Assembly (NCBI RefSeq): GCF_029953595.1 | Contig: NZ_CP124535.1 | Location: 2,078,001-2,142,000 of the forward strand | DNA from: Fuscovulum ytuae | GTDB taxonomy: Bacteria; Pseudomonadota; Alphaproteobacteria; Rhodobacterales; Rhodobacteraceae | Direction of reading: 5' to 3' | DNA: 64,000 nucleotides | Program-made: the position numbers and the translations under genes | The notes under the pieces: model-generated | Told to the model about the DNA's origin: nothing | Database searches by the model: none | What the model saw: only the letters and a program-made list of their open reading frames with translations | Part shown: in pieces, positions 53,270-62,338 of the stretch | Position numbering within the stretch: the stretch's first letter is position 1 | Layout of the letters: every line of letters starts with the position of its first letter

Positions 53270-54256
53270 ATGACGGATCGGCAACTGGGCATCGCGCCCT
53301 TCGGAAAAACCGCGCAGGGCGAGGCGGTGCAGCGCATCACCCTTGGCCGCGACGGGTTAACCGTCTCGATCCTTACCTTCGGATCGGTGCTACAAGGTGT
53401 CTGGCTGGAAGGTGCGGCCCGCAACCTGACCCTCGGCTCAGATAGGCTGTCGAATTACGAAGGCGGCATGCGTTATCACGGCTCGCTCATCGGGCCGGTG
53501 GTCAACCGCTTCACCAATGCGCGCGCGACCATCGCCGGGCAAGACCTGCAGTTCGAGGCAAATCAGGACGGCAAGCATTGCCTCCATTCCGGCAGCGCAG
53601 GCACGCATCTCAAGGTCTGGCGCCTGGCCGAGGTGACAGAAGACAGCCTCCGCCTTGAACTTGACCTCCCCGATGGCGAGGGCGGCTTTCCCGGCAACCG
53701 CCGCGTCACCGCCGCATGGCAAGTCGACGGGGCCAGCCTGCATTTGCAGGTCCATGCCTCGACCGATCGGGCCACGCCCATGAATTTTGCCAATCATAGT
53801 TATTGGAACCTCGACGGCGCGCCCACATGGTCAGGCCATCGCTTGATGATCGCCGCAGACCACTACCTTCCCACAACCCCCGACTTCACGCCAACAGGCG
53901 AAATCCGCGCCGTCGACAACACGCCGATGGATTTCCGCAAGGCCCGGCGGATCGAACTGGGCACCGATCTTTTCGACAATTGTTACGTCCTCGGCACTGC
54001 ACCGGGTGAACTGCGCGAGGCGCTTCGCCTGACCGGGCAAACCGGCATTGGCCTCGTCGTCTCTACCACCGATCCCGGCGTGCAGGTCTATGACGGGCGC
54101 AACGCCCTTCGCCCCGGTCACGGCCCGCATGAAGGTTTCGCGATCGAGGCGCAGAACTGGCCCGACGCGCCCAATCACCCGGGCTTTCCCTCTATCACGC
54201 TGGAACCGGGGCAGAACTACCGCCAGCACACCGTCTGGCGCTTTACCCGCGACTAG
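53270..54256 (+). CDS. galM: Aldose 1-epimerase (galactose mutarotase) family protein
   Basis: A 328-residue protein with the aldose epimerase fold. NHSYWNLDG (His catalytic acid), IGPVVNRFTNARATI and GFAIEAQNWPDAPNH near the C terminus (catalytic Glu) are seen. It interconverts anomers of hexoses. GGCAGGGGG precedes ATG 53270. No sugar genes are beside it, so which sugar it serves is unknown. The stop overlaps the convergent puuD stop by 4 bases. Confidence 0.9.
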   Translation: MTDRQLGIAPFGKTAQGEAVQRITLGRDGLTVSILTFGSVLQGVWLEGAARNLTLGSDRLSNYEGGMRYHGSLIGPVVNRFTNARATIAGQDLQFEANQDGKHCLHSGSAGTHLKVWRLAEVTEDSLRLELDLPDGEGGFPGNRRVTAAWQVDGASLHLQVHASTDRATPMNFANHSYWNLDGAPTWSGHRLMIAADHYLPTTPDFTPTGEIRAVDNTPMDFRKARRIELGTDLFDNCYVLGTAPGELREALRLTGQTGIGLVVSTTDPGVQVYDGRNALRPGHGPHEGFAIEAQNWPDAPNHPGFPSITLEPGQNYRQHTVWRFTRD

Positions 54257-55509
54257 CCGTCGATCCCGCCCGTCCCCGCCGCGCGAAACCACTGCACGAT
54301 GGCCGCCCGCTCCTCCGGCTCCATATAGCTCAGGTTGCCGGGCGGCATGGCATGCGACAGCCCCGCCTGCATATAGATGCGCCGCGCCTCATGCGCGATC
54401 TGGGCGGGCGTCTCCAGCACAACCCCCTTGGGCGGCCAATACATGCCCTCCCAAACCGGTTCCGCCGCATGGCACATGGAACAGCGGCCTTGCACGATGC
54501 CCACCACATCCTCAAACCCGCTGGCCGAGGCATAGGTCAAAGCCGTCCCCGAAAGCTGCGCCCCCGCCTCGTCTCCCGCCGCCGCAACCTTCATCGGCGC
54601 GGTCGACAGCCACGCGATGATCAGGAAAAGCACCACCGTCGCAGCCCAAGTCCAATGCGGGCTGCCCTTCCGGGCATGCTGCGTGTTGAACCAATGCCGG
54701 ATCGTCACCCCCATCAGGAACACCAGCGACGCGATCAGCCAGTTATATTCCGTCGCAAAGACCAAGGGGTAATGGTTCGACAGCATCAGGAACAACACAG
54801 GCAGCGTCAGATAATTGTTATGCGTGCTGCGTTGCTTGGCGATCTTGCCATATTTTGGGTCCGGGCTGCGTCCCGCCTTCAGGTCCGCCACCACGATCTT
54901 CTGATTGGGGATGATGACCATGAACACATTGGCCGACATGATCGTCGCTGTGAACGCCCCCAGATGCAGCAGGGCTGCGCGCCCAGAAAAAACCTGCGTA
55001 TAGCCCCACGCCATCGCCACCAGCAGCACAAACAGCGCCACCATCAACCCGGTCTGGTTCGCGTTCACAAAGACCCGGCACAGCGTGTTATAGGCCAGCC
55101 ACCCAAAAGCCAGCGAGGCCACCGAGATTGCCACCGCTTGCCACACCTCCAACTCCATCACCGTGGGGTCGATCAGGAAAAGGTCCGCGCCAAGGTAATA
55201 GACAAGCACCAGCATGGCGAAACCCGAAAGCCATGTCGCATAACTTTCCCATTTGAACCACGTCAGATGTTCGGGCAGCCGCTCAGGCGCCACCAGATAT
55301 TTCTGGATATGGTAAAACCCGCCGCCATGAACCTGCCATTCTTCCCCATGCGCCAGTTCCGGCATGCCGGGGGCCTTTCGCAGGCCAAGGTCCAGCGCGA
55401 TGAAATAGAAGGACGATCCGATCCACGCAATGGCCGTGATCACATGCGTCCAGCGCGCCGCGATCTCCACCCATTCCCACAGCACGGCCCAATCATAAAT
55501 GCCTTCCAT
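54253..55509 (-). CDS. puuD: Membrane urate oxidase PuuD with cytochrome c domain
   Basis: PuuD is the integral membrane urate oxidase of many Alphaproteobacteria, with several helices (about 20-300, DUF989-type) and a C-terminal c-type cytochrome domain. The heme motif C343-S-M-C346-H347 and the later HAMPPGN (axial Met) are present. It turns urate into 5-hydroxyisourate, sending electrons to the respiratory chain rather than to O2 directly. ATG at 55509 is well spaced from GGGGAG; a GTG two codons earlier is not. It is divergent from the LysR regulator, which may control it. Confidence 0.93.
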   Translation of the reverse strand: MEGIYDWAVLWEWVEIAARWTHVITAIAWIGSSFYFIALDLGLRKAPGMPELAHGEEWQVHGGGFYHIQKYLVAPERLPEHLTWFKWESYATWLSGFAMLVLVYYLGADLFLIDPTVMELEVWQAVAISVASLAFGWLAYNTLCRVFVNANQTGLMVALFVLLVAMAWGYTQVFSGRAALLHLGAFTATIMSANVFMVIIPNQKIVVADLKAGRSPDPKYGKIAKQRSTHNNYLTLPVLFLMLSNHYPLVFATEYNWLIASLVFLMGVTIRHWFNTQHARKGSPHWTWAATVVLFLIIAWLSTAPMKVAAAGDEAGAQLSGTALTYASASGFEDVVGIVQGRCSMCHAAEPVWEGMYWPPKGVVLETPAQIAHEARRIYMQAGLSHAMPPGNLSYMEPEERAAIVQWFRAAGTGGIDG

Positions 55510-55624
55510 CGGCACGGCTCCCCTTCTTCTTTTGACGGCAGGCTATACCGCCCCGCATTCCCCTGTTAATCCTTCAAATGCCCAATCACTTTCAAATCCC
55601 GGCAAAGAATGGGGCGCGGCGGCG

Positions 55625-56563
55625 ATGTCCTATGTGAACAACATCAGAATGTTCGTGCGTGTCTATGAATTGGGCAGCATGAGTGCGGCCGCACGCGATC
55701 AGCGCTGCTCGCCCGCCGTCGCCTCGGCCCGCATTTCCGAATTGGAAAAGCATCTCGGCGTCCGCCTTTTCAACCGCACCACCCGCAGCCTGCAACCCAC
55801 TGAAAACGGACGTATCTTCTATGATGGCGCGCGCCGCGTGCTGGACACGATAGACGAGGCCGAGGCCGCCGTGATGGACGTCACGCAAAACCCGCGCGGC
55901 ACCCTCTTCATCGCGGCACCCTTGGGCATCGGGCGGCGCTTCATCGCGCCCCATGTCCCGGCCTTCAAGGATCTTTACCCCCAAATCGACCTGCGCCTTC
56001 GCCTGTCGGATCGCGTGATCGACGTCACCGCCGAAGGGTTGGATATCGCCTTCCATCTTGGCCATCTGGAGGATTCGACCCTCAAAGTCCGCCTCATCGC
56101 CGATTGCCCCCGCATCCTCTGCGCCGCCCCGGCCTATATCTCCCGCCGCGGCATGCCCGCCGATGGCGCGGCGCTGGTGCAGGATCGGCATGATTGCCTC
56201 AACCTCCGCTTTCCAGGGGCCAAGGAATTCCAATGGACCTTGCAAACCCCCGAAGGCCCCCGCCGCTTTGAAATCGCGGGCCCCTACGAATCCGATGATG
56301 GCGATGTGCTGACGGGATGGGCGCTTGATGGCCACGGGATCGTCCTGAAACCGATCTTCGAAGTGGCCGAACATCTGAAAGACGGCCGTCTTCTGCCCGT
56401 CGCCACCGCAACGCCACCACTGCCCACTCAGCTGTCCGTCCTGTCCCAGCACCGCCGCCTAAAGGACCCAAAGGTCCGCCTTTTCACCGATTACATCGTC
56501 GCCCGTATCAAGGCAGACATGGCTGCCCGCATGGCCGGATTGCCCAGCCTTTCCACCGCATGA
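55625..56563 (+). CDS. LysR-family transcriptional regulator
   Basis: A 312-residue LysR-type regulator: an N-terminal winged helix-turn-helix (MFVRVYELGSMSAAARDQRC, then SARISELEKHLGVRLFNRTTR) and a co-inducer-binding domain from about 90. It is the CrgA/AaeR-like subgroup by appearance. Divergent orientation from puuD with 115 bases between suggests control of urate degradation. I see no convincing T-N11-A operator. Its stop overlaps the next gene by ATGA. Confidence 0.88.
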   Translation: MSYVNNIRMFVRVYELGSMSAAARDQRCSPAVASARISELEKHLGVRLFNRTTRSLQPTENGRIFYDGARRVLDTIDEAEAAVMDVTQNPRGTLFIAAPLGIGRRFIAPHVPAFKDLYPQIDLRLRLSDRVIDVTAEGLDIAFHLGHLEDSTLKVRLIADCPRILCAAPAYISRRGMPADGAALVQDRHDCLNLRFPGAKEFQWTLQTPEGPRRFEIAGPYESDDGDVLTGWALDGHGIVLKPIFEVAEHLKDGRLLPVATATPPLPTQLSVLSQHRRLKDPKVRLFTDYIVARIKADMAARMAGLPSLSTA

Positions 56564-57234
56564 CCCTGACAACCCTGATCGACGCGCCGCCGTGGCGCGT
56601 GGACTTGGCCCCGGGCACAGGGTCCGACCTCATCTTCGCCTTCTCCAGCATCGGCCATGACCCGACGCGCCCGCCTTCACCGGAATTCGTGGCCTCCAGC
56701 CGCGCGAAAGGACGCCGCGCGGTTTTCTTCATGGATGCCTCCCGCAGCTGGGGCCTTGACCCCGCCTTCCCGGAAATCCTCCACCACGCTCTTGGCGCTT
56801 CGGGCCCCGCCCATCGTCGCCTAGCCATCGGCTCTTCGATGGGCGCGGCCATGGCCCTTCGTGCCGCCGCGCACATCCCTCTCGACGCGATCATCGCCAT
56901 CGGCCCACAATCGCGCCTCGACGATCCCCGCTGGCAGCACTGGACCACCCGCCTAAAAGATCCCGGCCCGCCGCCCCTGACCCCAGGCCCTTGGACGATC
57001 CTCCTCCACGCCCTCGACGATGACCGCGATCAGGCGCTTGCCTTTCCCGAACCCCCCGGCACCGACCATATCCTCTTCCCCGGCCTCATCCATTCCCGTC
57101 TCGGCCCGTATCTAAAGGAACGCGGCCTCCTCTCCGGCCTTATCGACGCCGCCCTGACCCGCGATCGACGCCGCCTTCTGCGCATCACCACCGCCGCAGG
57201 TGGGGTGCAACGCCGCAAAGGTATGCCCGCCTAA
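56560..57234 (+). CDS. Small alpha/beta hydrolase-like protein
   Basis: A 224-residue protein of unknown role. GSSMGAAMAL (about 92-101) resembles an alpha/beta hydrolase nucleophile elbow with Ser, and DLIFAFSSIGHDP an oxyanion region; the C-terminal part has GLIHSRLGPYL with a possible catalytic His. It lacks a signal peptide. It is coupled by ATGA to the LysR gene, not to purine enzymes in a way that defines a substrate. Homologous small hydrolase-like proteins occur in Rhodobacteraceae. Confidence 0.6.
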   Translation: MTLTTLIDAPPWRVDLAPGTGSDLIFAFSSIGHDPTRPPSPEFVASSRAKGRRAVFFMDASRSWGLDPAFPEILHHALGASGPAHRRLAIGSSMGAAMALRAAAHIPLDAIIAIGPQSRLDDPRWQHWTTRLKDPGPPPLTPGPWTILLHALDDDRDQALAFPEPPGTDHILFPGLIHSRLGPYLKERGLLSGLIDAALTRDRRRLLRITTAAGGVQRRKGMPA

Positions 57235-57249
57235 GATATCGACGATATC
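57235..57249. promoter_or_regulatory. Inverted repeat upstream of the FitAB-like genes
   Basis: GATATC-GAC-GATATC lies 41 bases before the antitoxin start. Since toxin-antitoxin pairs commonly repress themselves through such repeats, it is a candidate operator. Confidence 0.4.
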
Positions 57250-57290
57250 AGCCGTAACCCCAGTCAAGACGACGTGGGAGTCCGGCCACC

Positions 57291-57503
57291 ATGGCAAGCA
57301 TCATCATCCGCAACCTCGAAGAGGACGTGAAGGCCCGCCTAAAGCTGCGCGCCGCCACCCATGGCCGCTCGATGGAGGAAGAGGCCCGCGACATCCTCCG
57401 GCTTGCCGTTGGCGCAACCGACCCGCGCGCCGATCTCGGCATCGCCATCGCCGCCCGCTTCGCCGATCTGGGTGAACCCCTGCCGTTGCTTGATCGGGGT
57501 TGA
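57291..57503 (+). CDS. FitA-like ribbon-helix-helix antitoxin
   Basis: A 70-residue protein beginning MASIIIRNLEEDVKARLKLRAA and GRSMEEEARDIL, the ribbon-helix-helix start of FitA/VapB antitoxins, followed by a C-terminal arm (about 45-70) that would thread into the toxin. It would bind DNA and neutralise the PIN toxin encoded two bases downstream. GTGGGAG precedes the ATG. Type II toxin-antitoxin pairs often move between genomes, which fits its position between purine genes. Confidence 0.87.
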   Translation: MASIIIRNLEEDVKARLKLRAATHGRSMEEEARDILRLAVGATDPRADLGIAIAARFADLGEPLPLLDRG

Positions 57504-57505
57504 CG

Positions 57506-57931
57506 ATGATCCTCCTCGACACGCCGATCCTGTCATCGCTGATGGCACCCGACCCCGACCCGCGCCTTTTCCGCTGGTTTGCGCGCCATCCCGCCTCCCT
57601 CCTGCACATCTCCACCGTGACCGAGGCAGAGCTTCTCGCCGCCGCTGCCCGCCTCCCCGAAGGCAAGCGTCAGCGCAGCATCGCCCAGATCGACGCCATG
57701 GTCGGTGAAGATTTCGCAGGCCGCGTCCTCCCACTGGACAGCGCCGCCGCCCGCGATCTTGCCGCCATCCTTGCCCGCAGCAGCCGCGCCGGTATCCGCC
57801 TGCCCATGGCCTGCGCCCAAAACGCCGCCATCGCCCGCGCCAATGGCGCGCGGCTGGCCACCCTCACCCCCGATATCTACGCCCCTCTCGGCATCGATTG
57901 GATCGACCCTCTCGCTCAGGACCCCCGATAG
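57506..57931 (+). CDS. FitB/VapC-like PIN-domain toxin with altered active site
   Basis: A 141-residue PIN-domain protein. VapC/FitB toxins are Mg-dependent ribonucleases with three or four acidic residues. Here D5 (MILLDT) and E40/E42 (VTEAEL) are present, but the usual M-A-D-A-Q motif reads M101-A-C103-A-Q, so the third acidic residue is Cys. D123 lies in TPDIY, where others have an R-D-F-type motif. The Asn of LLDTN is Pro. The toxin may be inactive or weakened. The ATG at 57506 is chosen over TTG at 57500. Its end overlaps uraH by 16 bases. Confidence 0.82.
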   Translation: MILLDTPILSSLMAPDPDPRLFRWFARHPASLLHISTVTEAELLAAAARLPEGKRQRSIAQIDAMVGEDFAGRVLPLDSAAARDLAAILARSSRAGIRLPMACAQNAAIARANGARLATLTPDIYAPLGIDWIDPLAQDPR

Positions 57932-58275
57932 GTCGAATAGGCAAAGGGCGAAATCAAAAGCGGCACATGATAATGCTGCCCCGCATCCGGCACGCCGAAC
58001 CGGATCGGGATCTGGTCCAGAAACAGCACGCCCTCGCCCGCCTGCCCCGTTTCCCGCAGATAGTCCCCCGCGAAGAAAACCAGCTCATAGGTCCCTTCGC
58101 TGAACTCCTTCCCGATCAGCATTGGCGCTTCCGTCCGCCCATCGGCATTCGTGACGGTCTCGGCGATCTTGCGATGGGAATTCCCGCTCACCCGGTAAAG
58201 CGCGATCTTCACCCCTGCCGCAGGCTTGCCCCGCGCCGTATCCAGAACATGGGTCGTCAACCGTCCACCGCTCAT
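57916..58275 (-). CDS. uraH: 5-Hydroxyisourate hydrolase UraH
   Basis: This transthyretin-like enzyme hydrolyses 5-hydroxyisourate, the PuuD product, to OHCU. The 119-residue protein has RLTTHVLDTARGKPA (His9), the middle ..YELVFFAGDYLRE.. strand and the diagnostic C-terminal YRGS. It is on the minus strand, opposite to puuE-uraD, from which it is separated by a 155-base divergent region that should hold both promoters. Confidence 0.94.
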   Translation of the reverse strand: MSGGRLTTHVLDTARGKPAAGVKIALYRVSGNSHRKIAETVTNADGRTEAPMLIGKEFSEGTYELVFFAGDYLRETGQAGEGVLFLDQIPIRFGVPDAGQHYHVPLLISPFAYSTYRGS

Positions 58276-58430
58276 GCGATCCTCCTGCCTTGCGTGCCCA
58301 ATCCTAAACCGATCCCATCGCCATGTGCGACTGGATCAGCCTCGGATAGGTCTTTCAGGCATTTTTTGATAAACACCGCCCCGCTTCCCGCCTAAGCTTT
58401 GGCCAGCACAGCACAATCGGGAACACCACC

Positions 58431-59846
58431 GTGAACCGCTACCCGCGCGACTTTCGGGGCCACGGCCCCACCCCACCCGACGCGAAATGGCCGGGGGGGG
58501 CGAAGATCGCCATCTCCCTTGTCCTCAATTACGAAGAAGGGGGCGAAAACAACCTCCTGCACGGCGACGCGCAATCCGAGGCCTTCTTGTCCGACATCGC
58601 CGGGGCCCAACCTTGGCCGGGCATGCGGCACTGGAACATGGAATCGCTTTACGATTACGGCGCACGCGCGGGTTTCTGGCGGTTGCACCGCCTCTTCACC
58701 GAGCGCGGCCTTCCCGTCACGATCTATGGCGTCACCTCGGCCCTTGCCCGCAACCCCGAACAGGTCGCCGCCATGAAGTCGGCAGGGTGGGAGATCGCCT
58801 CCCACGGCCTGAAATGGGTCGATCACCGCGACATGCCCGAAGATGCCGAACGCGCCCAGATCGCCGAATCCTTCCGCCTGCATGAGGAAGTCGTTGGGGC
58901 CCCCCCACGCGGCTGGTACACGGGCCGCTGCTCCATGAACACCGTGCGGCTCACGGCAGAAACTGCCCGCCTCGACTGGATTTCAGATACCTATGACGAC
59001 GACCTGCCCTATTGGCTGGAACTCGGCGACCGCGACCAACTCGTCATCCCCTACACGTTAGAGGCCAACGATATGCGCTTCGCCACCGCTCCGGGCTATA
59101 TTGAGGGCGAGCAGTTCTTCACCTACCTGCGCGACAGCTTCGATACCCTCTATGCCGAAGGTCTTGATGGACGCGCCAAGATGTTCTCCATCGGCCTGCA
59201 CTGCCGCCTGATCGGACGGCCGGGCAAGATTGCCGGACTGAAACGCTTCCTCGATTACGCGCAAGAGCATGATGGCGTCTGGTTCGCCCGCCGTATCGAT
59301 ATCGCGCGCCATTGGGCCGCCACGCATCCCCACCGCCGCATCGAACGCCCTTCGCAAATGACCCGCGAAAGGTTTGTCACCCGCTTCGGCGGCATTTTCG
59401 AACATTCCCCATGGATCGCCGAAGGCGCCTGGTCGCTCGAACTCGGCCCCGCGCATGATTGCGCCACAGGCCTGCACAACGCGCTGACCCGCATCTTCCG
59501 CAGCGCACCACGCGATCAGCGCCTCGCCGTCCTGCGCGCTCACCCCGACCTTGCCGGAAAACTCGCCGCTGCCAAACGCCTGACGCCCGAATCCACCGCC
59601 GAACAGGCCAGTGCCGCGCTTGATGCACTGACCGATGACGAACGCACACGGTTTCAGCGCCTCAACGCCGATTACGTTGCCACGCACGGCTTCCCCTTCA
59701 TCATCGCCGTGCGCGACAACACCAAGGCCTCCATCCTGCAGGCCTTTGAAACCCGCATCGGCAATGACAGCGACACCGAGTTCGCCACCGCCTGCGCACA
59801 GGTCGAACGCATCGCCGAACTCCGCCTCAAGGACATCCTGCCATGA
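58431..59846 (+). CDS. puuE: Allantoinase PuuE fused to OHCU decarboxylase UraD
   Basis: A 471-residue bifunctional protein. Residues 1-310 are the metal-independent polysaccharide-deacetylase-like allantoinase PuuE (YPRDFRGHGPTPPDAKWPGGAKIA, ASHGLKWVDHRDMP), which opens allantoin to allantoate. From about 312 to 471 is UraD (FGGIFEHSPWIAEGAW, AHPDLAGKLA), which decarboxylates OHCU to S-allantoin. So the two enzymes that act consecutively around allantoin are one polypeptide, which may channel the unstable OHCU. The start is GTG at 58431. Its stop overlaps the next gene by ATGA. Confidence 0.94.
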   Translation: MNRYPRDFRGHGPTPPDAKWPGGAKIAISLVLNYEEGGENNLLHGDAQSEAFLSDIAGAQPWPGMRHWNMESLYDYGARAGFWRLHRLFTERGLPVTIYGVTSALARNPEQVAAMKSAGWEIASHGLKWVDHRDMPEDAERAQIAESFRLHEEVVGAPPRGWYTGRCSMNTVRLTAETARLDWISDTYDDDLPYWLELGDRDQLVIPYTLEANDMRFATAPGYIEGEQFFTYLRDSFDTLYAEGLDGRAKMFSIGLHCRLIGRPGKIAGLKRFLDYAQEHDGVWFARRIDIARHWAATHPHRRIERPSQMTRERFVTRFGGIFEHSPWIAEGAWSLELGPAHDCATGLHNALTRIFRSAPRDQRLAVLRAHPDLAGKLAAAKRLTPESTAEQASAALDALTDDERTRFQRLNADYVATHGFPFIIAVRDNTKASILQAFETRIGNDSDTEFATACAQVERIAELRLKDILP

Positions 59847-60685
59847 CCGGCTATTACGCCCCCAAGGGCGGCCTTCCGCCGCAAACCGCCCTGATGACAG
59901 GCCGTGCCATCTTCACCACGGCCTATGCCTTCCTGCCCAAGGGCGTCTTCTCCGACATCGTGACCTCCTACCTCCCCGGCTGGACGAAAACCCGCCTCTG
60001 GCTGATCGCGCGACCCATGACCGGCTTTTCCGAAACCTTCAGCCAATATGTGATGGAGGTCGCCCCCGGCGGCGGCTCGGACGCGCCCGATCCCGAAACA
60101 GGGGCAGAACATTGGCTCTTCTTCACCCACGGCCTCGCCACCCTGACAATCGGTGATCAGGCAGCCGAGGTAGAGGCCGGCTCCTACGCCTATATCCCCC
60201 CCGGCACGCCGTGGAAACTCCTTGCCGAAGGCGCGGAACCCACCCGCTTCCACTGGCTGCGCAAACTCTATGAACCCGCCCCCGGCATCGCCCCGCCCGA
60301 CCCTATCCTCATCAACGAACGCGATCTCGCCCCGATCCCGATGCCGGATACCGAAGGCCGCTGGGCCACCACCCGCTTTGCCGATCCCACCGACCTGCGC
60401 CACGACGCCCATGTGAACATCGTCACCTTCCAACCGGGCGGCGTGATCCCGTTCGAGGAAACCCATGTCATGGAACACGGGCTCTTCGTCCTTGAAGGCA
60501 AGGCCGTCTACAAGCTCAATACCGATTGGGTCGAGGTGGAGGCAGGCGATTTCATGTGGCTCCGCGCCTTTTGCCCGCAGGCCTGCTATGCCGCAGGTCC
60601 GGGTCCCTTCCGCTACCTCCTCTACAAGGACGTCAACCGCCACGCCAAACTCCGCGGCCCCGGCGCTTTCGGACCAACCCGCTGA
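59843..60685 (+). CDS. (S)-ureidoglycine aminohydrolase
   Basis: A 280-residue double-cupin protein like the plant UGlyAH/bacterial YlbA (AllE). It releases ammonia from ureidoglycine to give ureidoglycolate. Metal-binding cupin motifs are seen in both halves: EHWLFFTHG with AGSYAYIPPGTPW, and ETHVMEHGLFVLEGKAVYKL with AGDFMWLRAFCPQ. Its start overlaps puuE. It needs an allantoate amidohydrolase upstream in the pathway, which is not found in this window. Confidence 0.9.
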   Translation: MTGYYAPKGGLPPQTALMTGRAIFTTAYAFLPKGVFSDIVTSYLPGWTKTRLWLIARPMTGFSETFSQYVMEVAPGGGSDAPDPETGAEHWLFFTHGLATLTIGDQAAEVEAGSYAYIPPGTPWKLLAEGAEPTRFHWLRKLYEPAPGIAPPDPILINERDLAPIPMPDTEGRWATTRFADPTDLRHDAHVNIVTFQPGGVIPFEETHVMEHGLFVLEGKAVYKLNTDWVEVEAGDFMWLRAFCPQACYAAGPGPFRYLLYKDVNRHAKLRGPGAFGPTR

Positions 60686-60783
60686 CCGAACCGCCTTCCA
60701 CCTGCACATTTTCTGTCGGAAAACATCCTGCGGGTGTCCGGGGAGTCAAAACCCCCGGTCCGAAGCCAAACAGAAGGCACGCC

Positions 60784-61257
60784 ATGCGTCAGATCCAAAC
60801 CGAACCGCTCACCGCCACGGCCTTCGCTCCCTTTGGCGATGTGCTTGATGCGTCTGGCGACTTCCGCCTCATCAACGCAGGCCTCTGCCGCCGCCACCAT
60901 GACCGTGGCGTGCTCGACTTTGGCTTGGACGGTCGCGCAGGCATTTCCATCTTCAAGGCCGAACCCCGCGCGCTTCCCTACGCCTTCGACCTCATCGAAT
61001 GCCACCCCGACGGATCACAGGCCTTTCTGCCAATGACCGCCGACCCCTTCCTCGTCATCGTGGCCGAAAGCCCCGCGCATGCCCCGCGCGCCTTCCTCAC
61101 CGATGGCAGGCAGGGGATCAACTTGCATCGCGGCACCTGGCATGGCGTGCTCACCCCCCTGCACCCCCCTGGCCTCTTCGCCGTGGTGGATCGCATCGGT
61201 CCCACCCCGAACCTGCAAGAGCACCGCTATCCCACCCCATGGACCGTGGTCGCCTGA
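60784..61257 (+). CDS. allA: Ureidoglycolate lyase AllA
   Basis: AllA splits ureidoglycolate into glyoxylate and urea. The 157-residue protein matches the cupin-like AllA family: INAGLCRRHHDRGVLDF, FLPMTADPFLVIVA and HRGTWHGVLTPL with metal-binding His. AGAAGG precedes the start. It is 98 bases after the aminohydrolase in the same operon. The glyoxylate it makes could feed the beta-hydroxyaspartate cycle encoded from 62440. Confidence 0.93.
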   Translation: MRQIQTEPLTATAFAPFGDVLDASGDFRLINAGLCRRHHDRGVLDFGLDGRAGISIFKAEPRALPYAFDLIECHPDGSQAFLPMTADPFLVIVAESPAHAPRAFLTDGRQGINLHRGTWHGVLTPLHPPGLFAVVDRIGPTPNLQEHRYPTPWTVVA

Positions 61258-61262
61258 GGCGA

Positions 61263-62237
61263 TCACCCCATCAGCCGCGCCACATCCAGCATGCGGTTGG
61301 AAAAGCCCCATTCATTGTCATACCAGCCAAACACGCGCAGCATCCCCCCGCCCGTGACCCGCGTCTCGGGGCAGGCCATCACGATGCTCTCCGGCCGCGC
61401 ACGCAGATCGGTCGAAACCAGCGGCCGATCCGTCGCCCCAATCACGCCGCCCGCCGCACGCAAGACTGCATTCACCTCCTCAGCCGTCACCTTCCGCGCC
61501 GTCATCACCGCAAGGTCCACGCAGGAAACCGAGGCCGTCGGCACCCTTACCGCTGACCCCTCGATCCGCCCCGCGATCTGCGGCAAGACCACATCCAGCA
61601 ATCGGCTGGCCGAGGTTGTCGTCGGCACCATCGACAGGGCCGCCGCCCGCGACCGCGGATAATCCGCCGCCGGCGCATCCACCGTGGGTTGGCTGCCAGT
61701 ATAGCAATGGATCGTCGTCATCGACCCCGTCACCACGCCCCAATGATCGTCGATCAACCGCGCCAAAGGTGCCAACGCATTTGTGGTGCATGAAGCATTC
61801 GACACCACCGCCTGCCCCGCCAGCACCCCCTCATTGGCCCCCAGCACCACCGTCACATCGGCGGCCCGCGACGGCCCCGACACCAGCACCCGCCGTGCCC
61901 CCGCGCGCAGGCCCCGCTCGGCCACATCCCTCGCATCGGCGCGGCCCGTGCATTCCATCACCACATCCACCCCCGCCAGCGAGAGCGTCGCCACATCCGG
62001 TGTCCGATGCAGCGGGATTACCCGCCCATCCACCACCAGCGCGCCGGGTTCCAAAGTGACGGTCCCGCGCCAAGGCCCGAAGACGCTGTCATATTCAAAG
62101 AGATAGGCACACATCTCCGCCCCGGCGATGTCGTTGATGCCCACAATCTCCAGCCCCGGCCAGCGCGCCGGGGTCTGCAAGGCCGCCCGCAGCACCGACC
62201 GCCCGATCCGCCCAAACCCGTTGATGAAGACGCGCAT
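61263..62237 (-). CDS. gap: Glyceraldehyde-3-phosphate dehydrogenase family protein
   Basis: A 324-residue GAPDH, slightly short for the family. MRVFINGFGRIGRSVLRA binds NAD, SNASCTTNALAPLA has catalytic C150, TIHCYTGSQPT a His near 176, and GWYDNEWGFSNRM ends it. GND-type NINDI is NINDIAGA here, compatible with NAD. It could be a second GAPDH isoform or an erythrose-4-phosphate dehydrogenase. GGGGAGG precedes ATG 62237. It converges with allA (5 bases between stops) and lies downstream of bhcD, separated by the tandem hairpins; whether it is in the same transcript is open. Confidence 0.88.
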   Translation of the reverse strand: MRVFINGFGRIGRSVLRAALQTPARWPGLEIVGINDIAGAEMCAYLFEYDSVFGPWRGTVTLEPGALVVDGRVIPLHRTPDVATLSLAGVDVVMECTGRADARDVAERGLRAGARRVLVSGPSRAADVTVVLGANEGVLAGQAVVSNASCTTNALAPLARLIDDHWGVVTGSMTTIHCYTGSQPTVDAPAADYPRSRAAALSMVPTTTSASRLLDVVLPQIAGRIEGSAVRVPTASVSCVDLAVMTARKVTAEEVNAVLRAAGGVIGATDRPLVSTDLRARPESIVMACPETRVTGGGMLRVFGWYDNEWGFSNRMLDVARLMG

Positions 62238-62338
62238 GTGACCAAGCCTCCCCGCCCGATGCGCCAGACAGACCACGCCCCCGCAGGGGGTTCAATGCCT
62301 GTAATGAAATATGATCAAAAGCGGAGTGGGCCGCAAAC

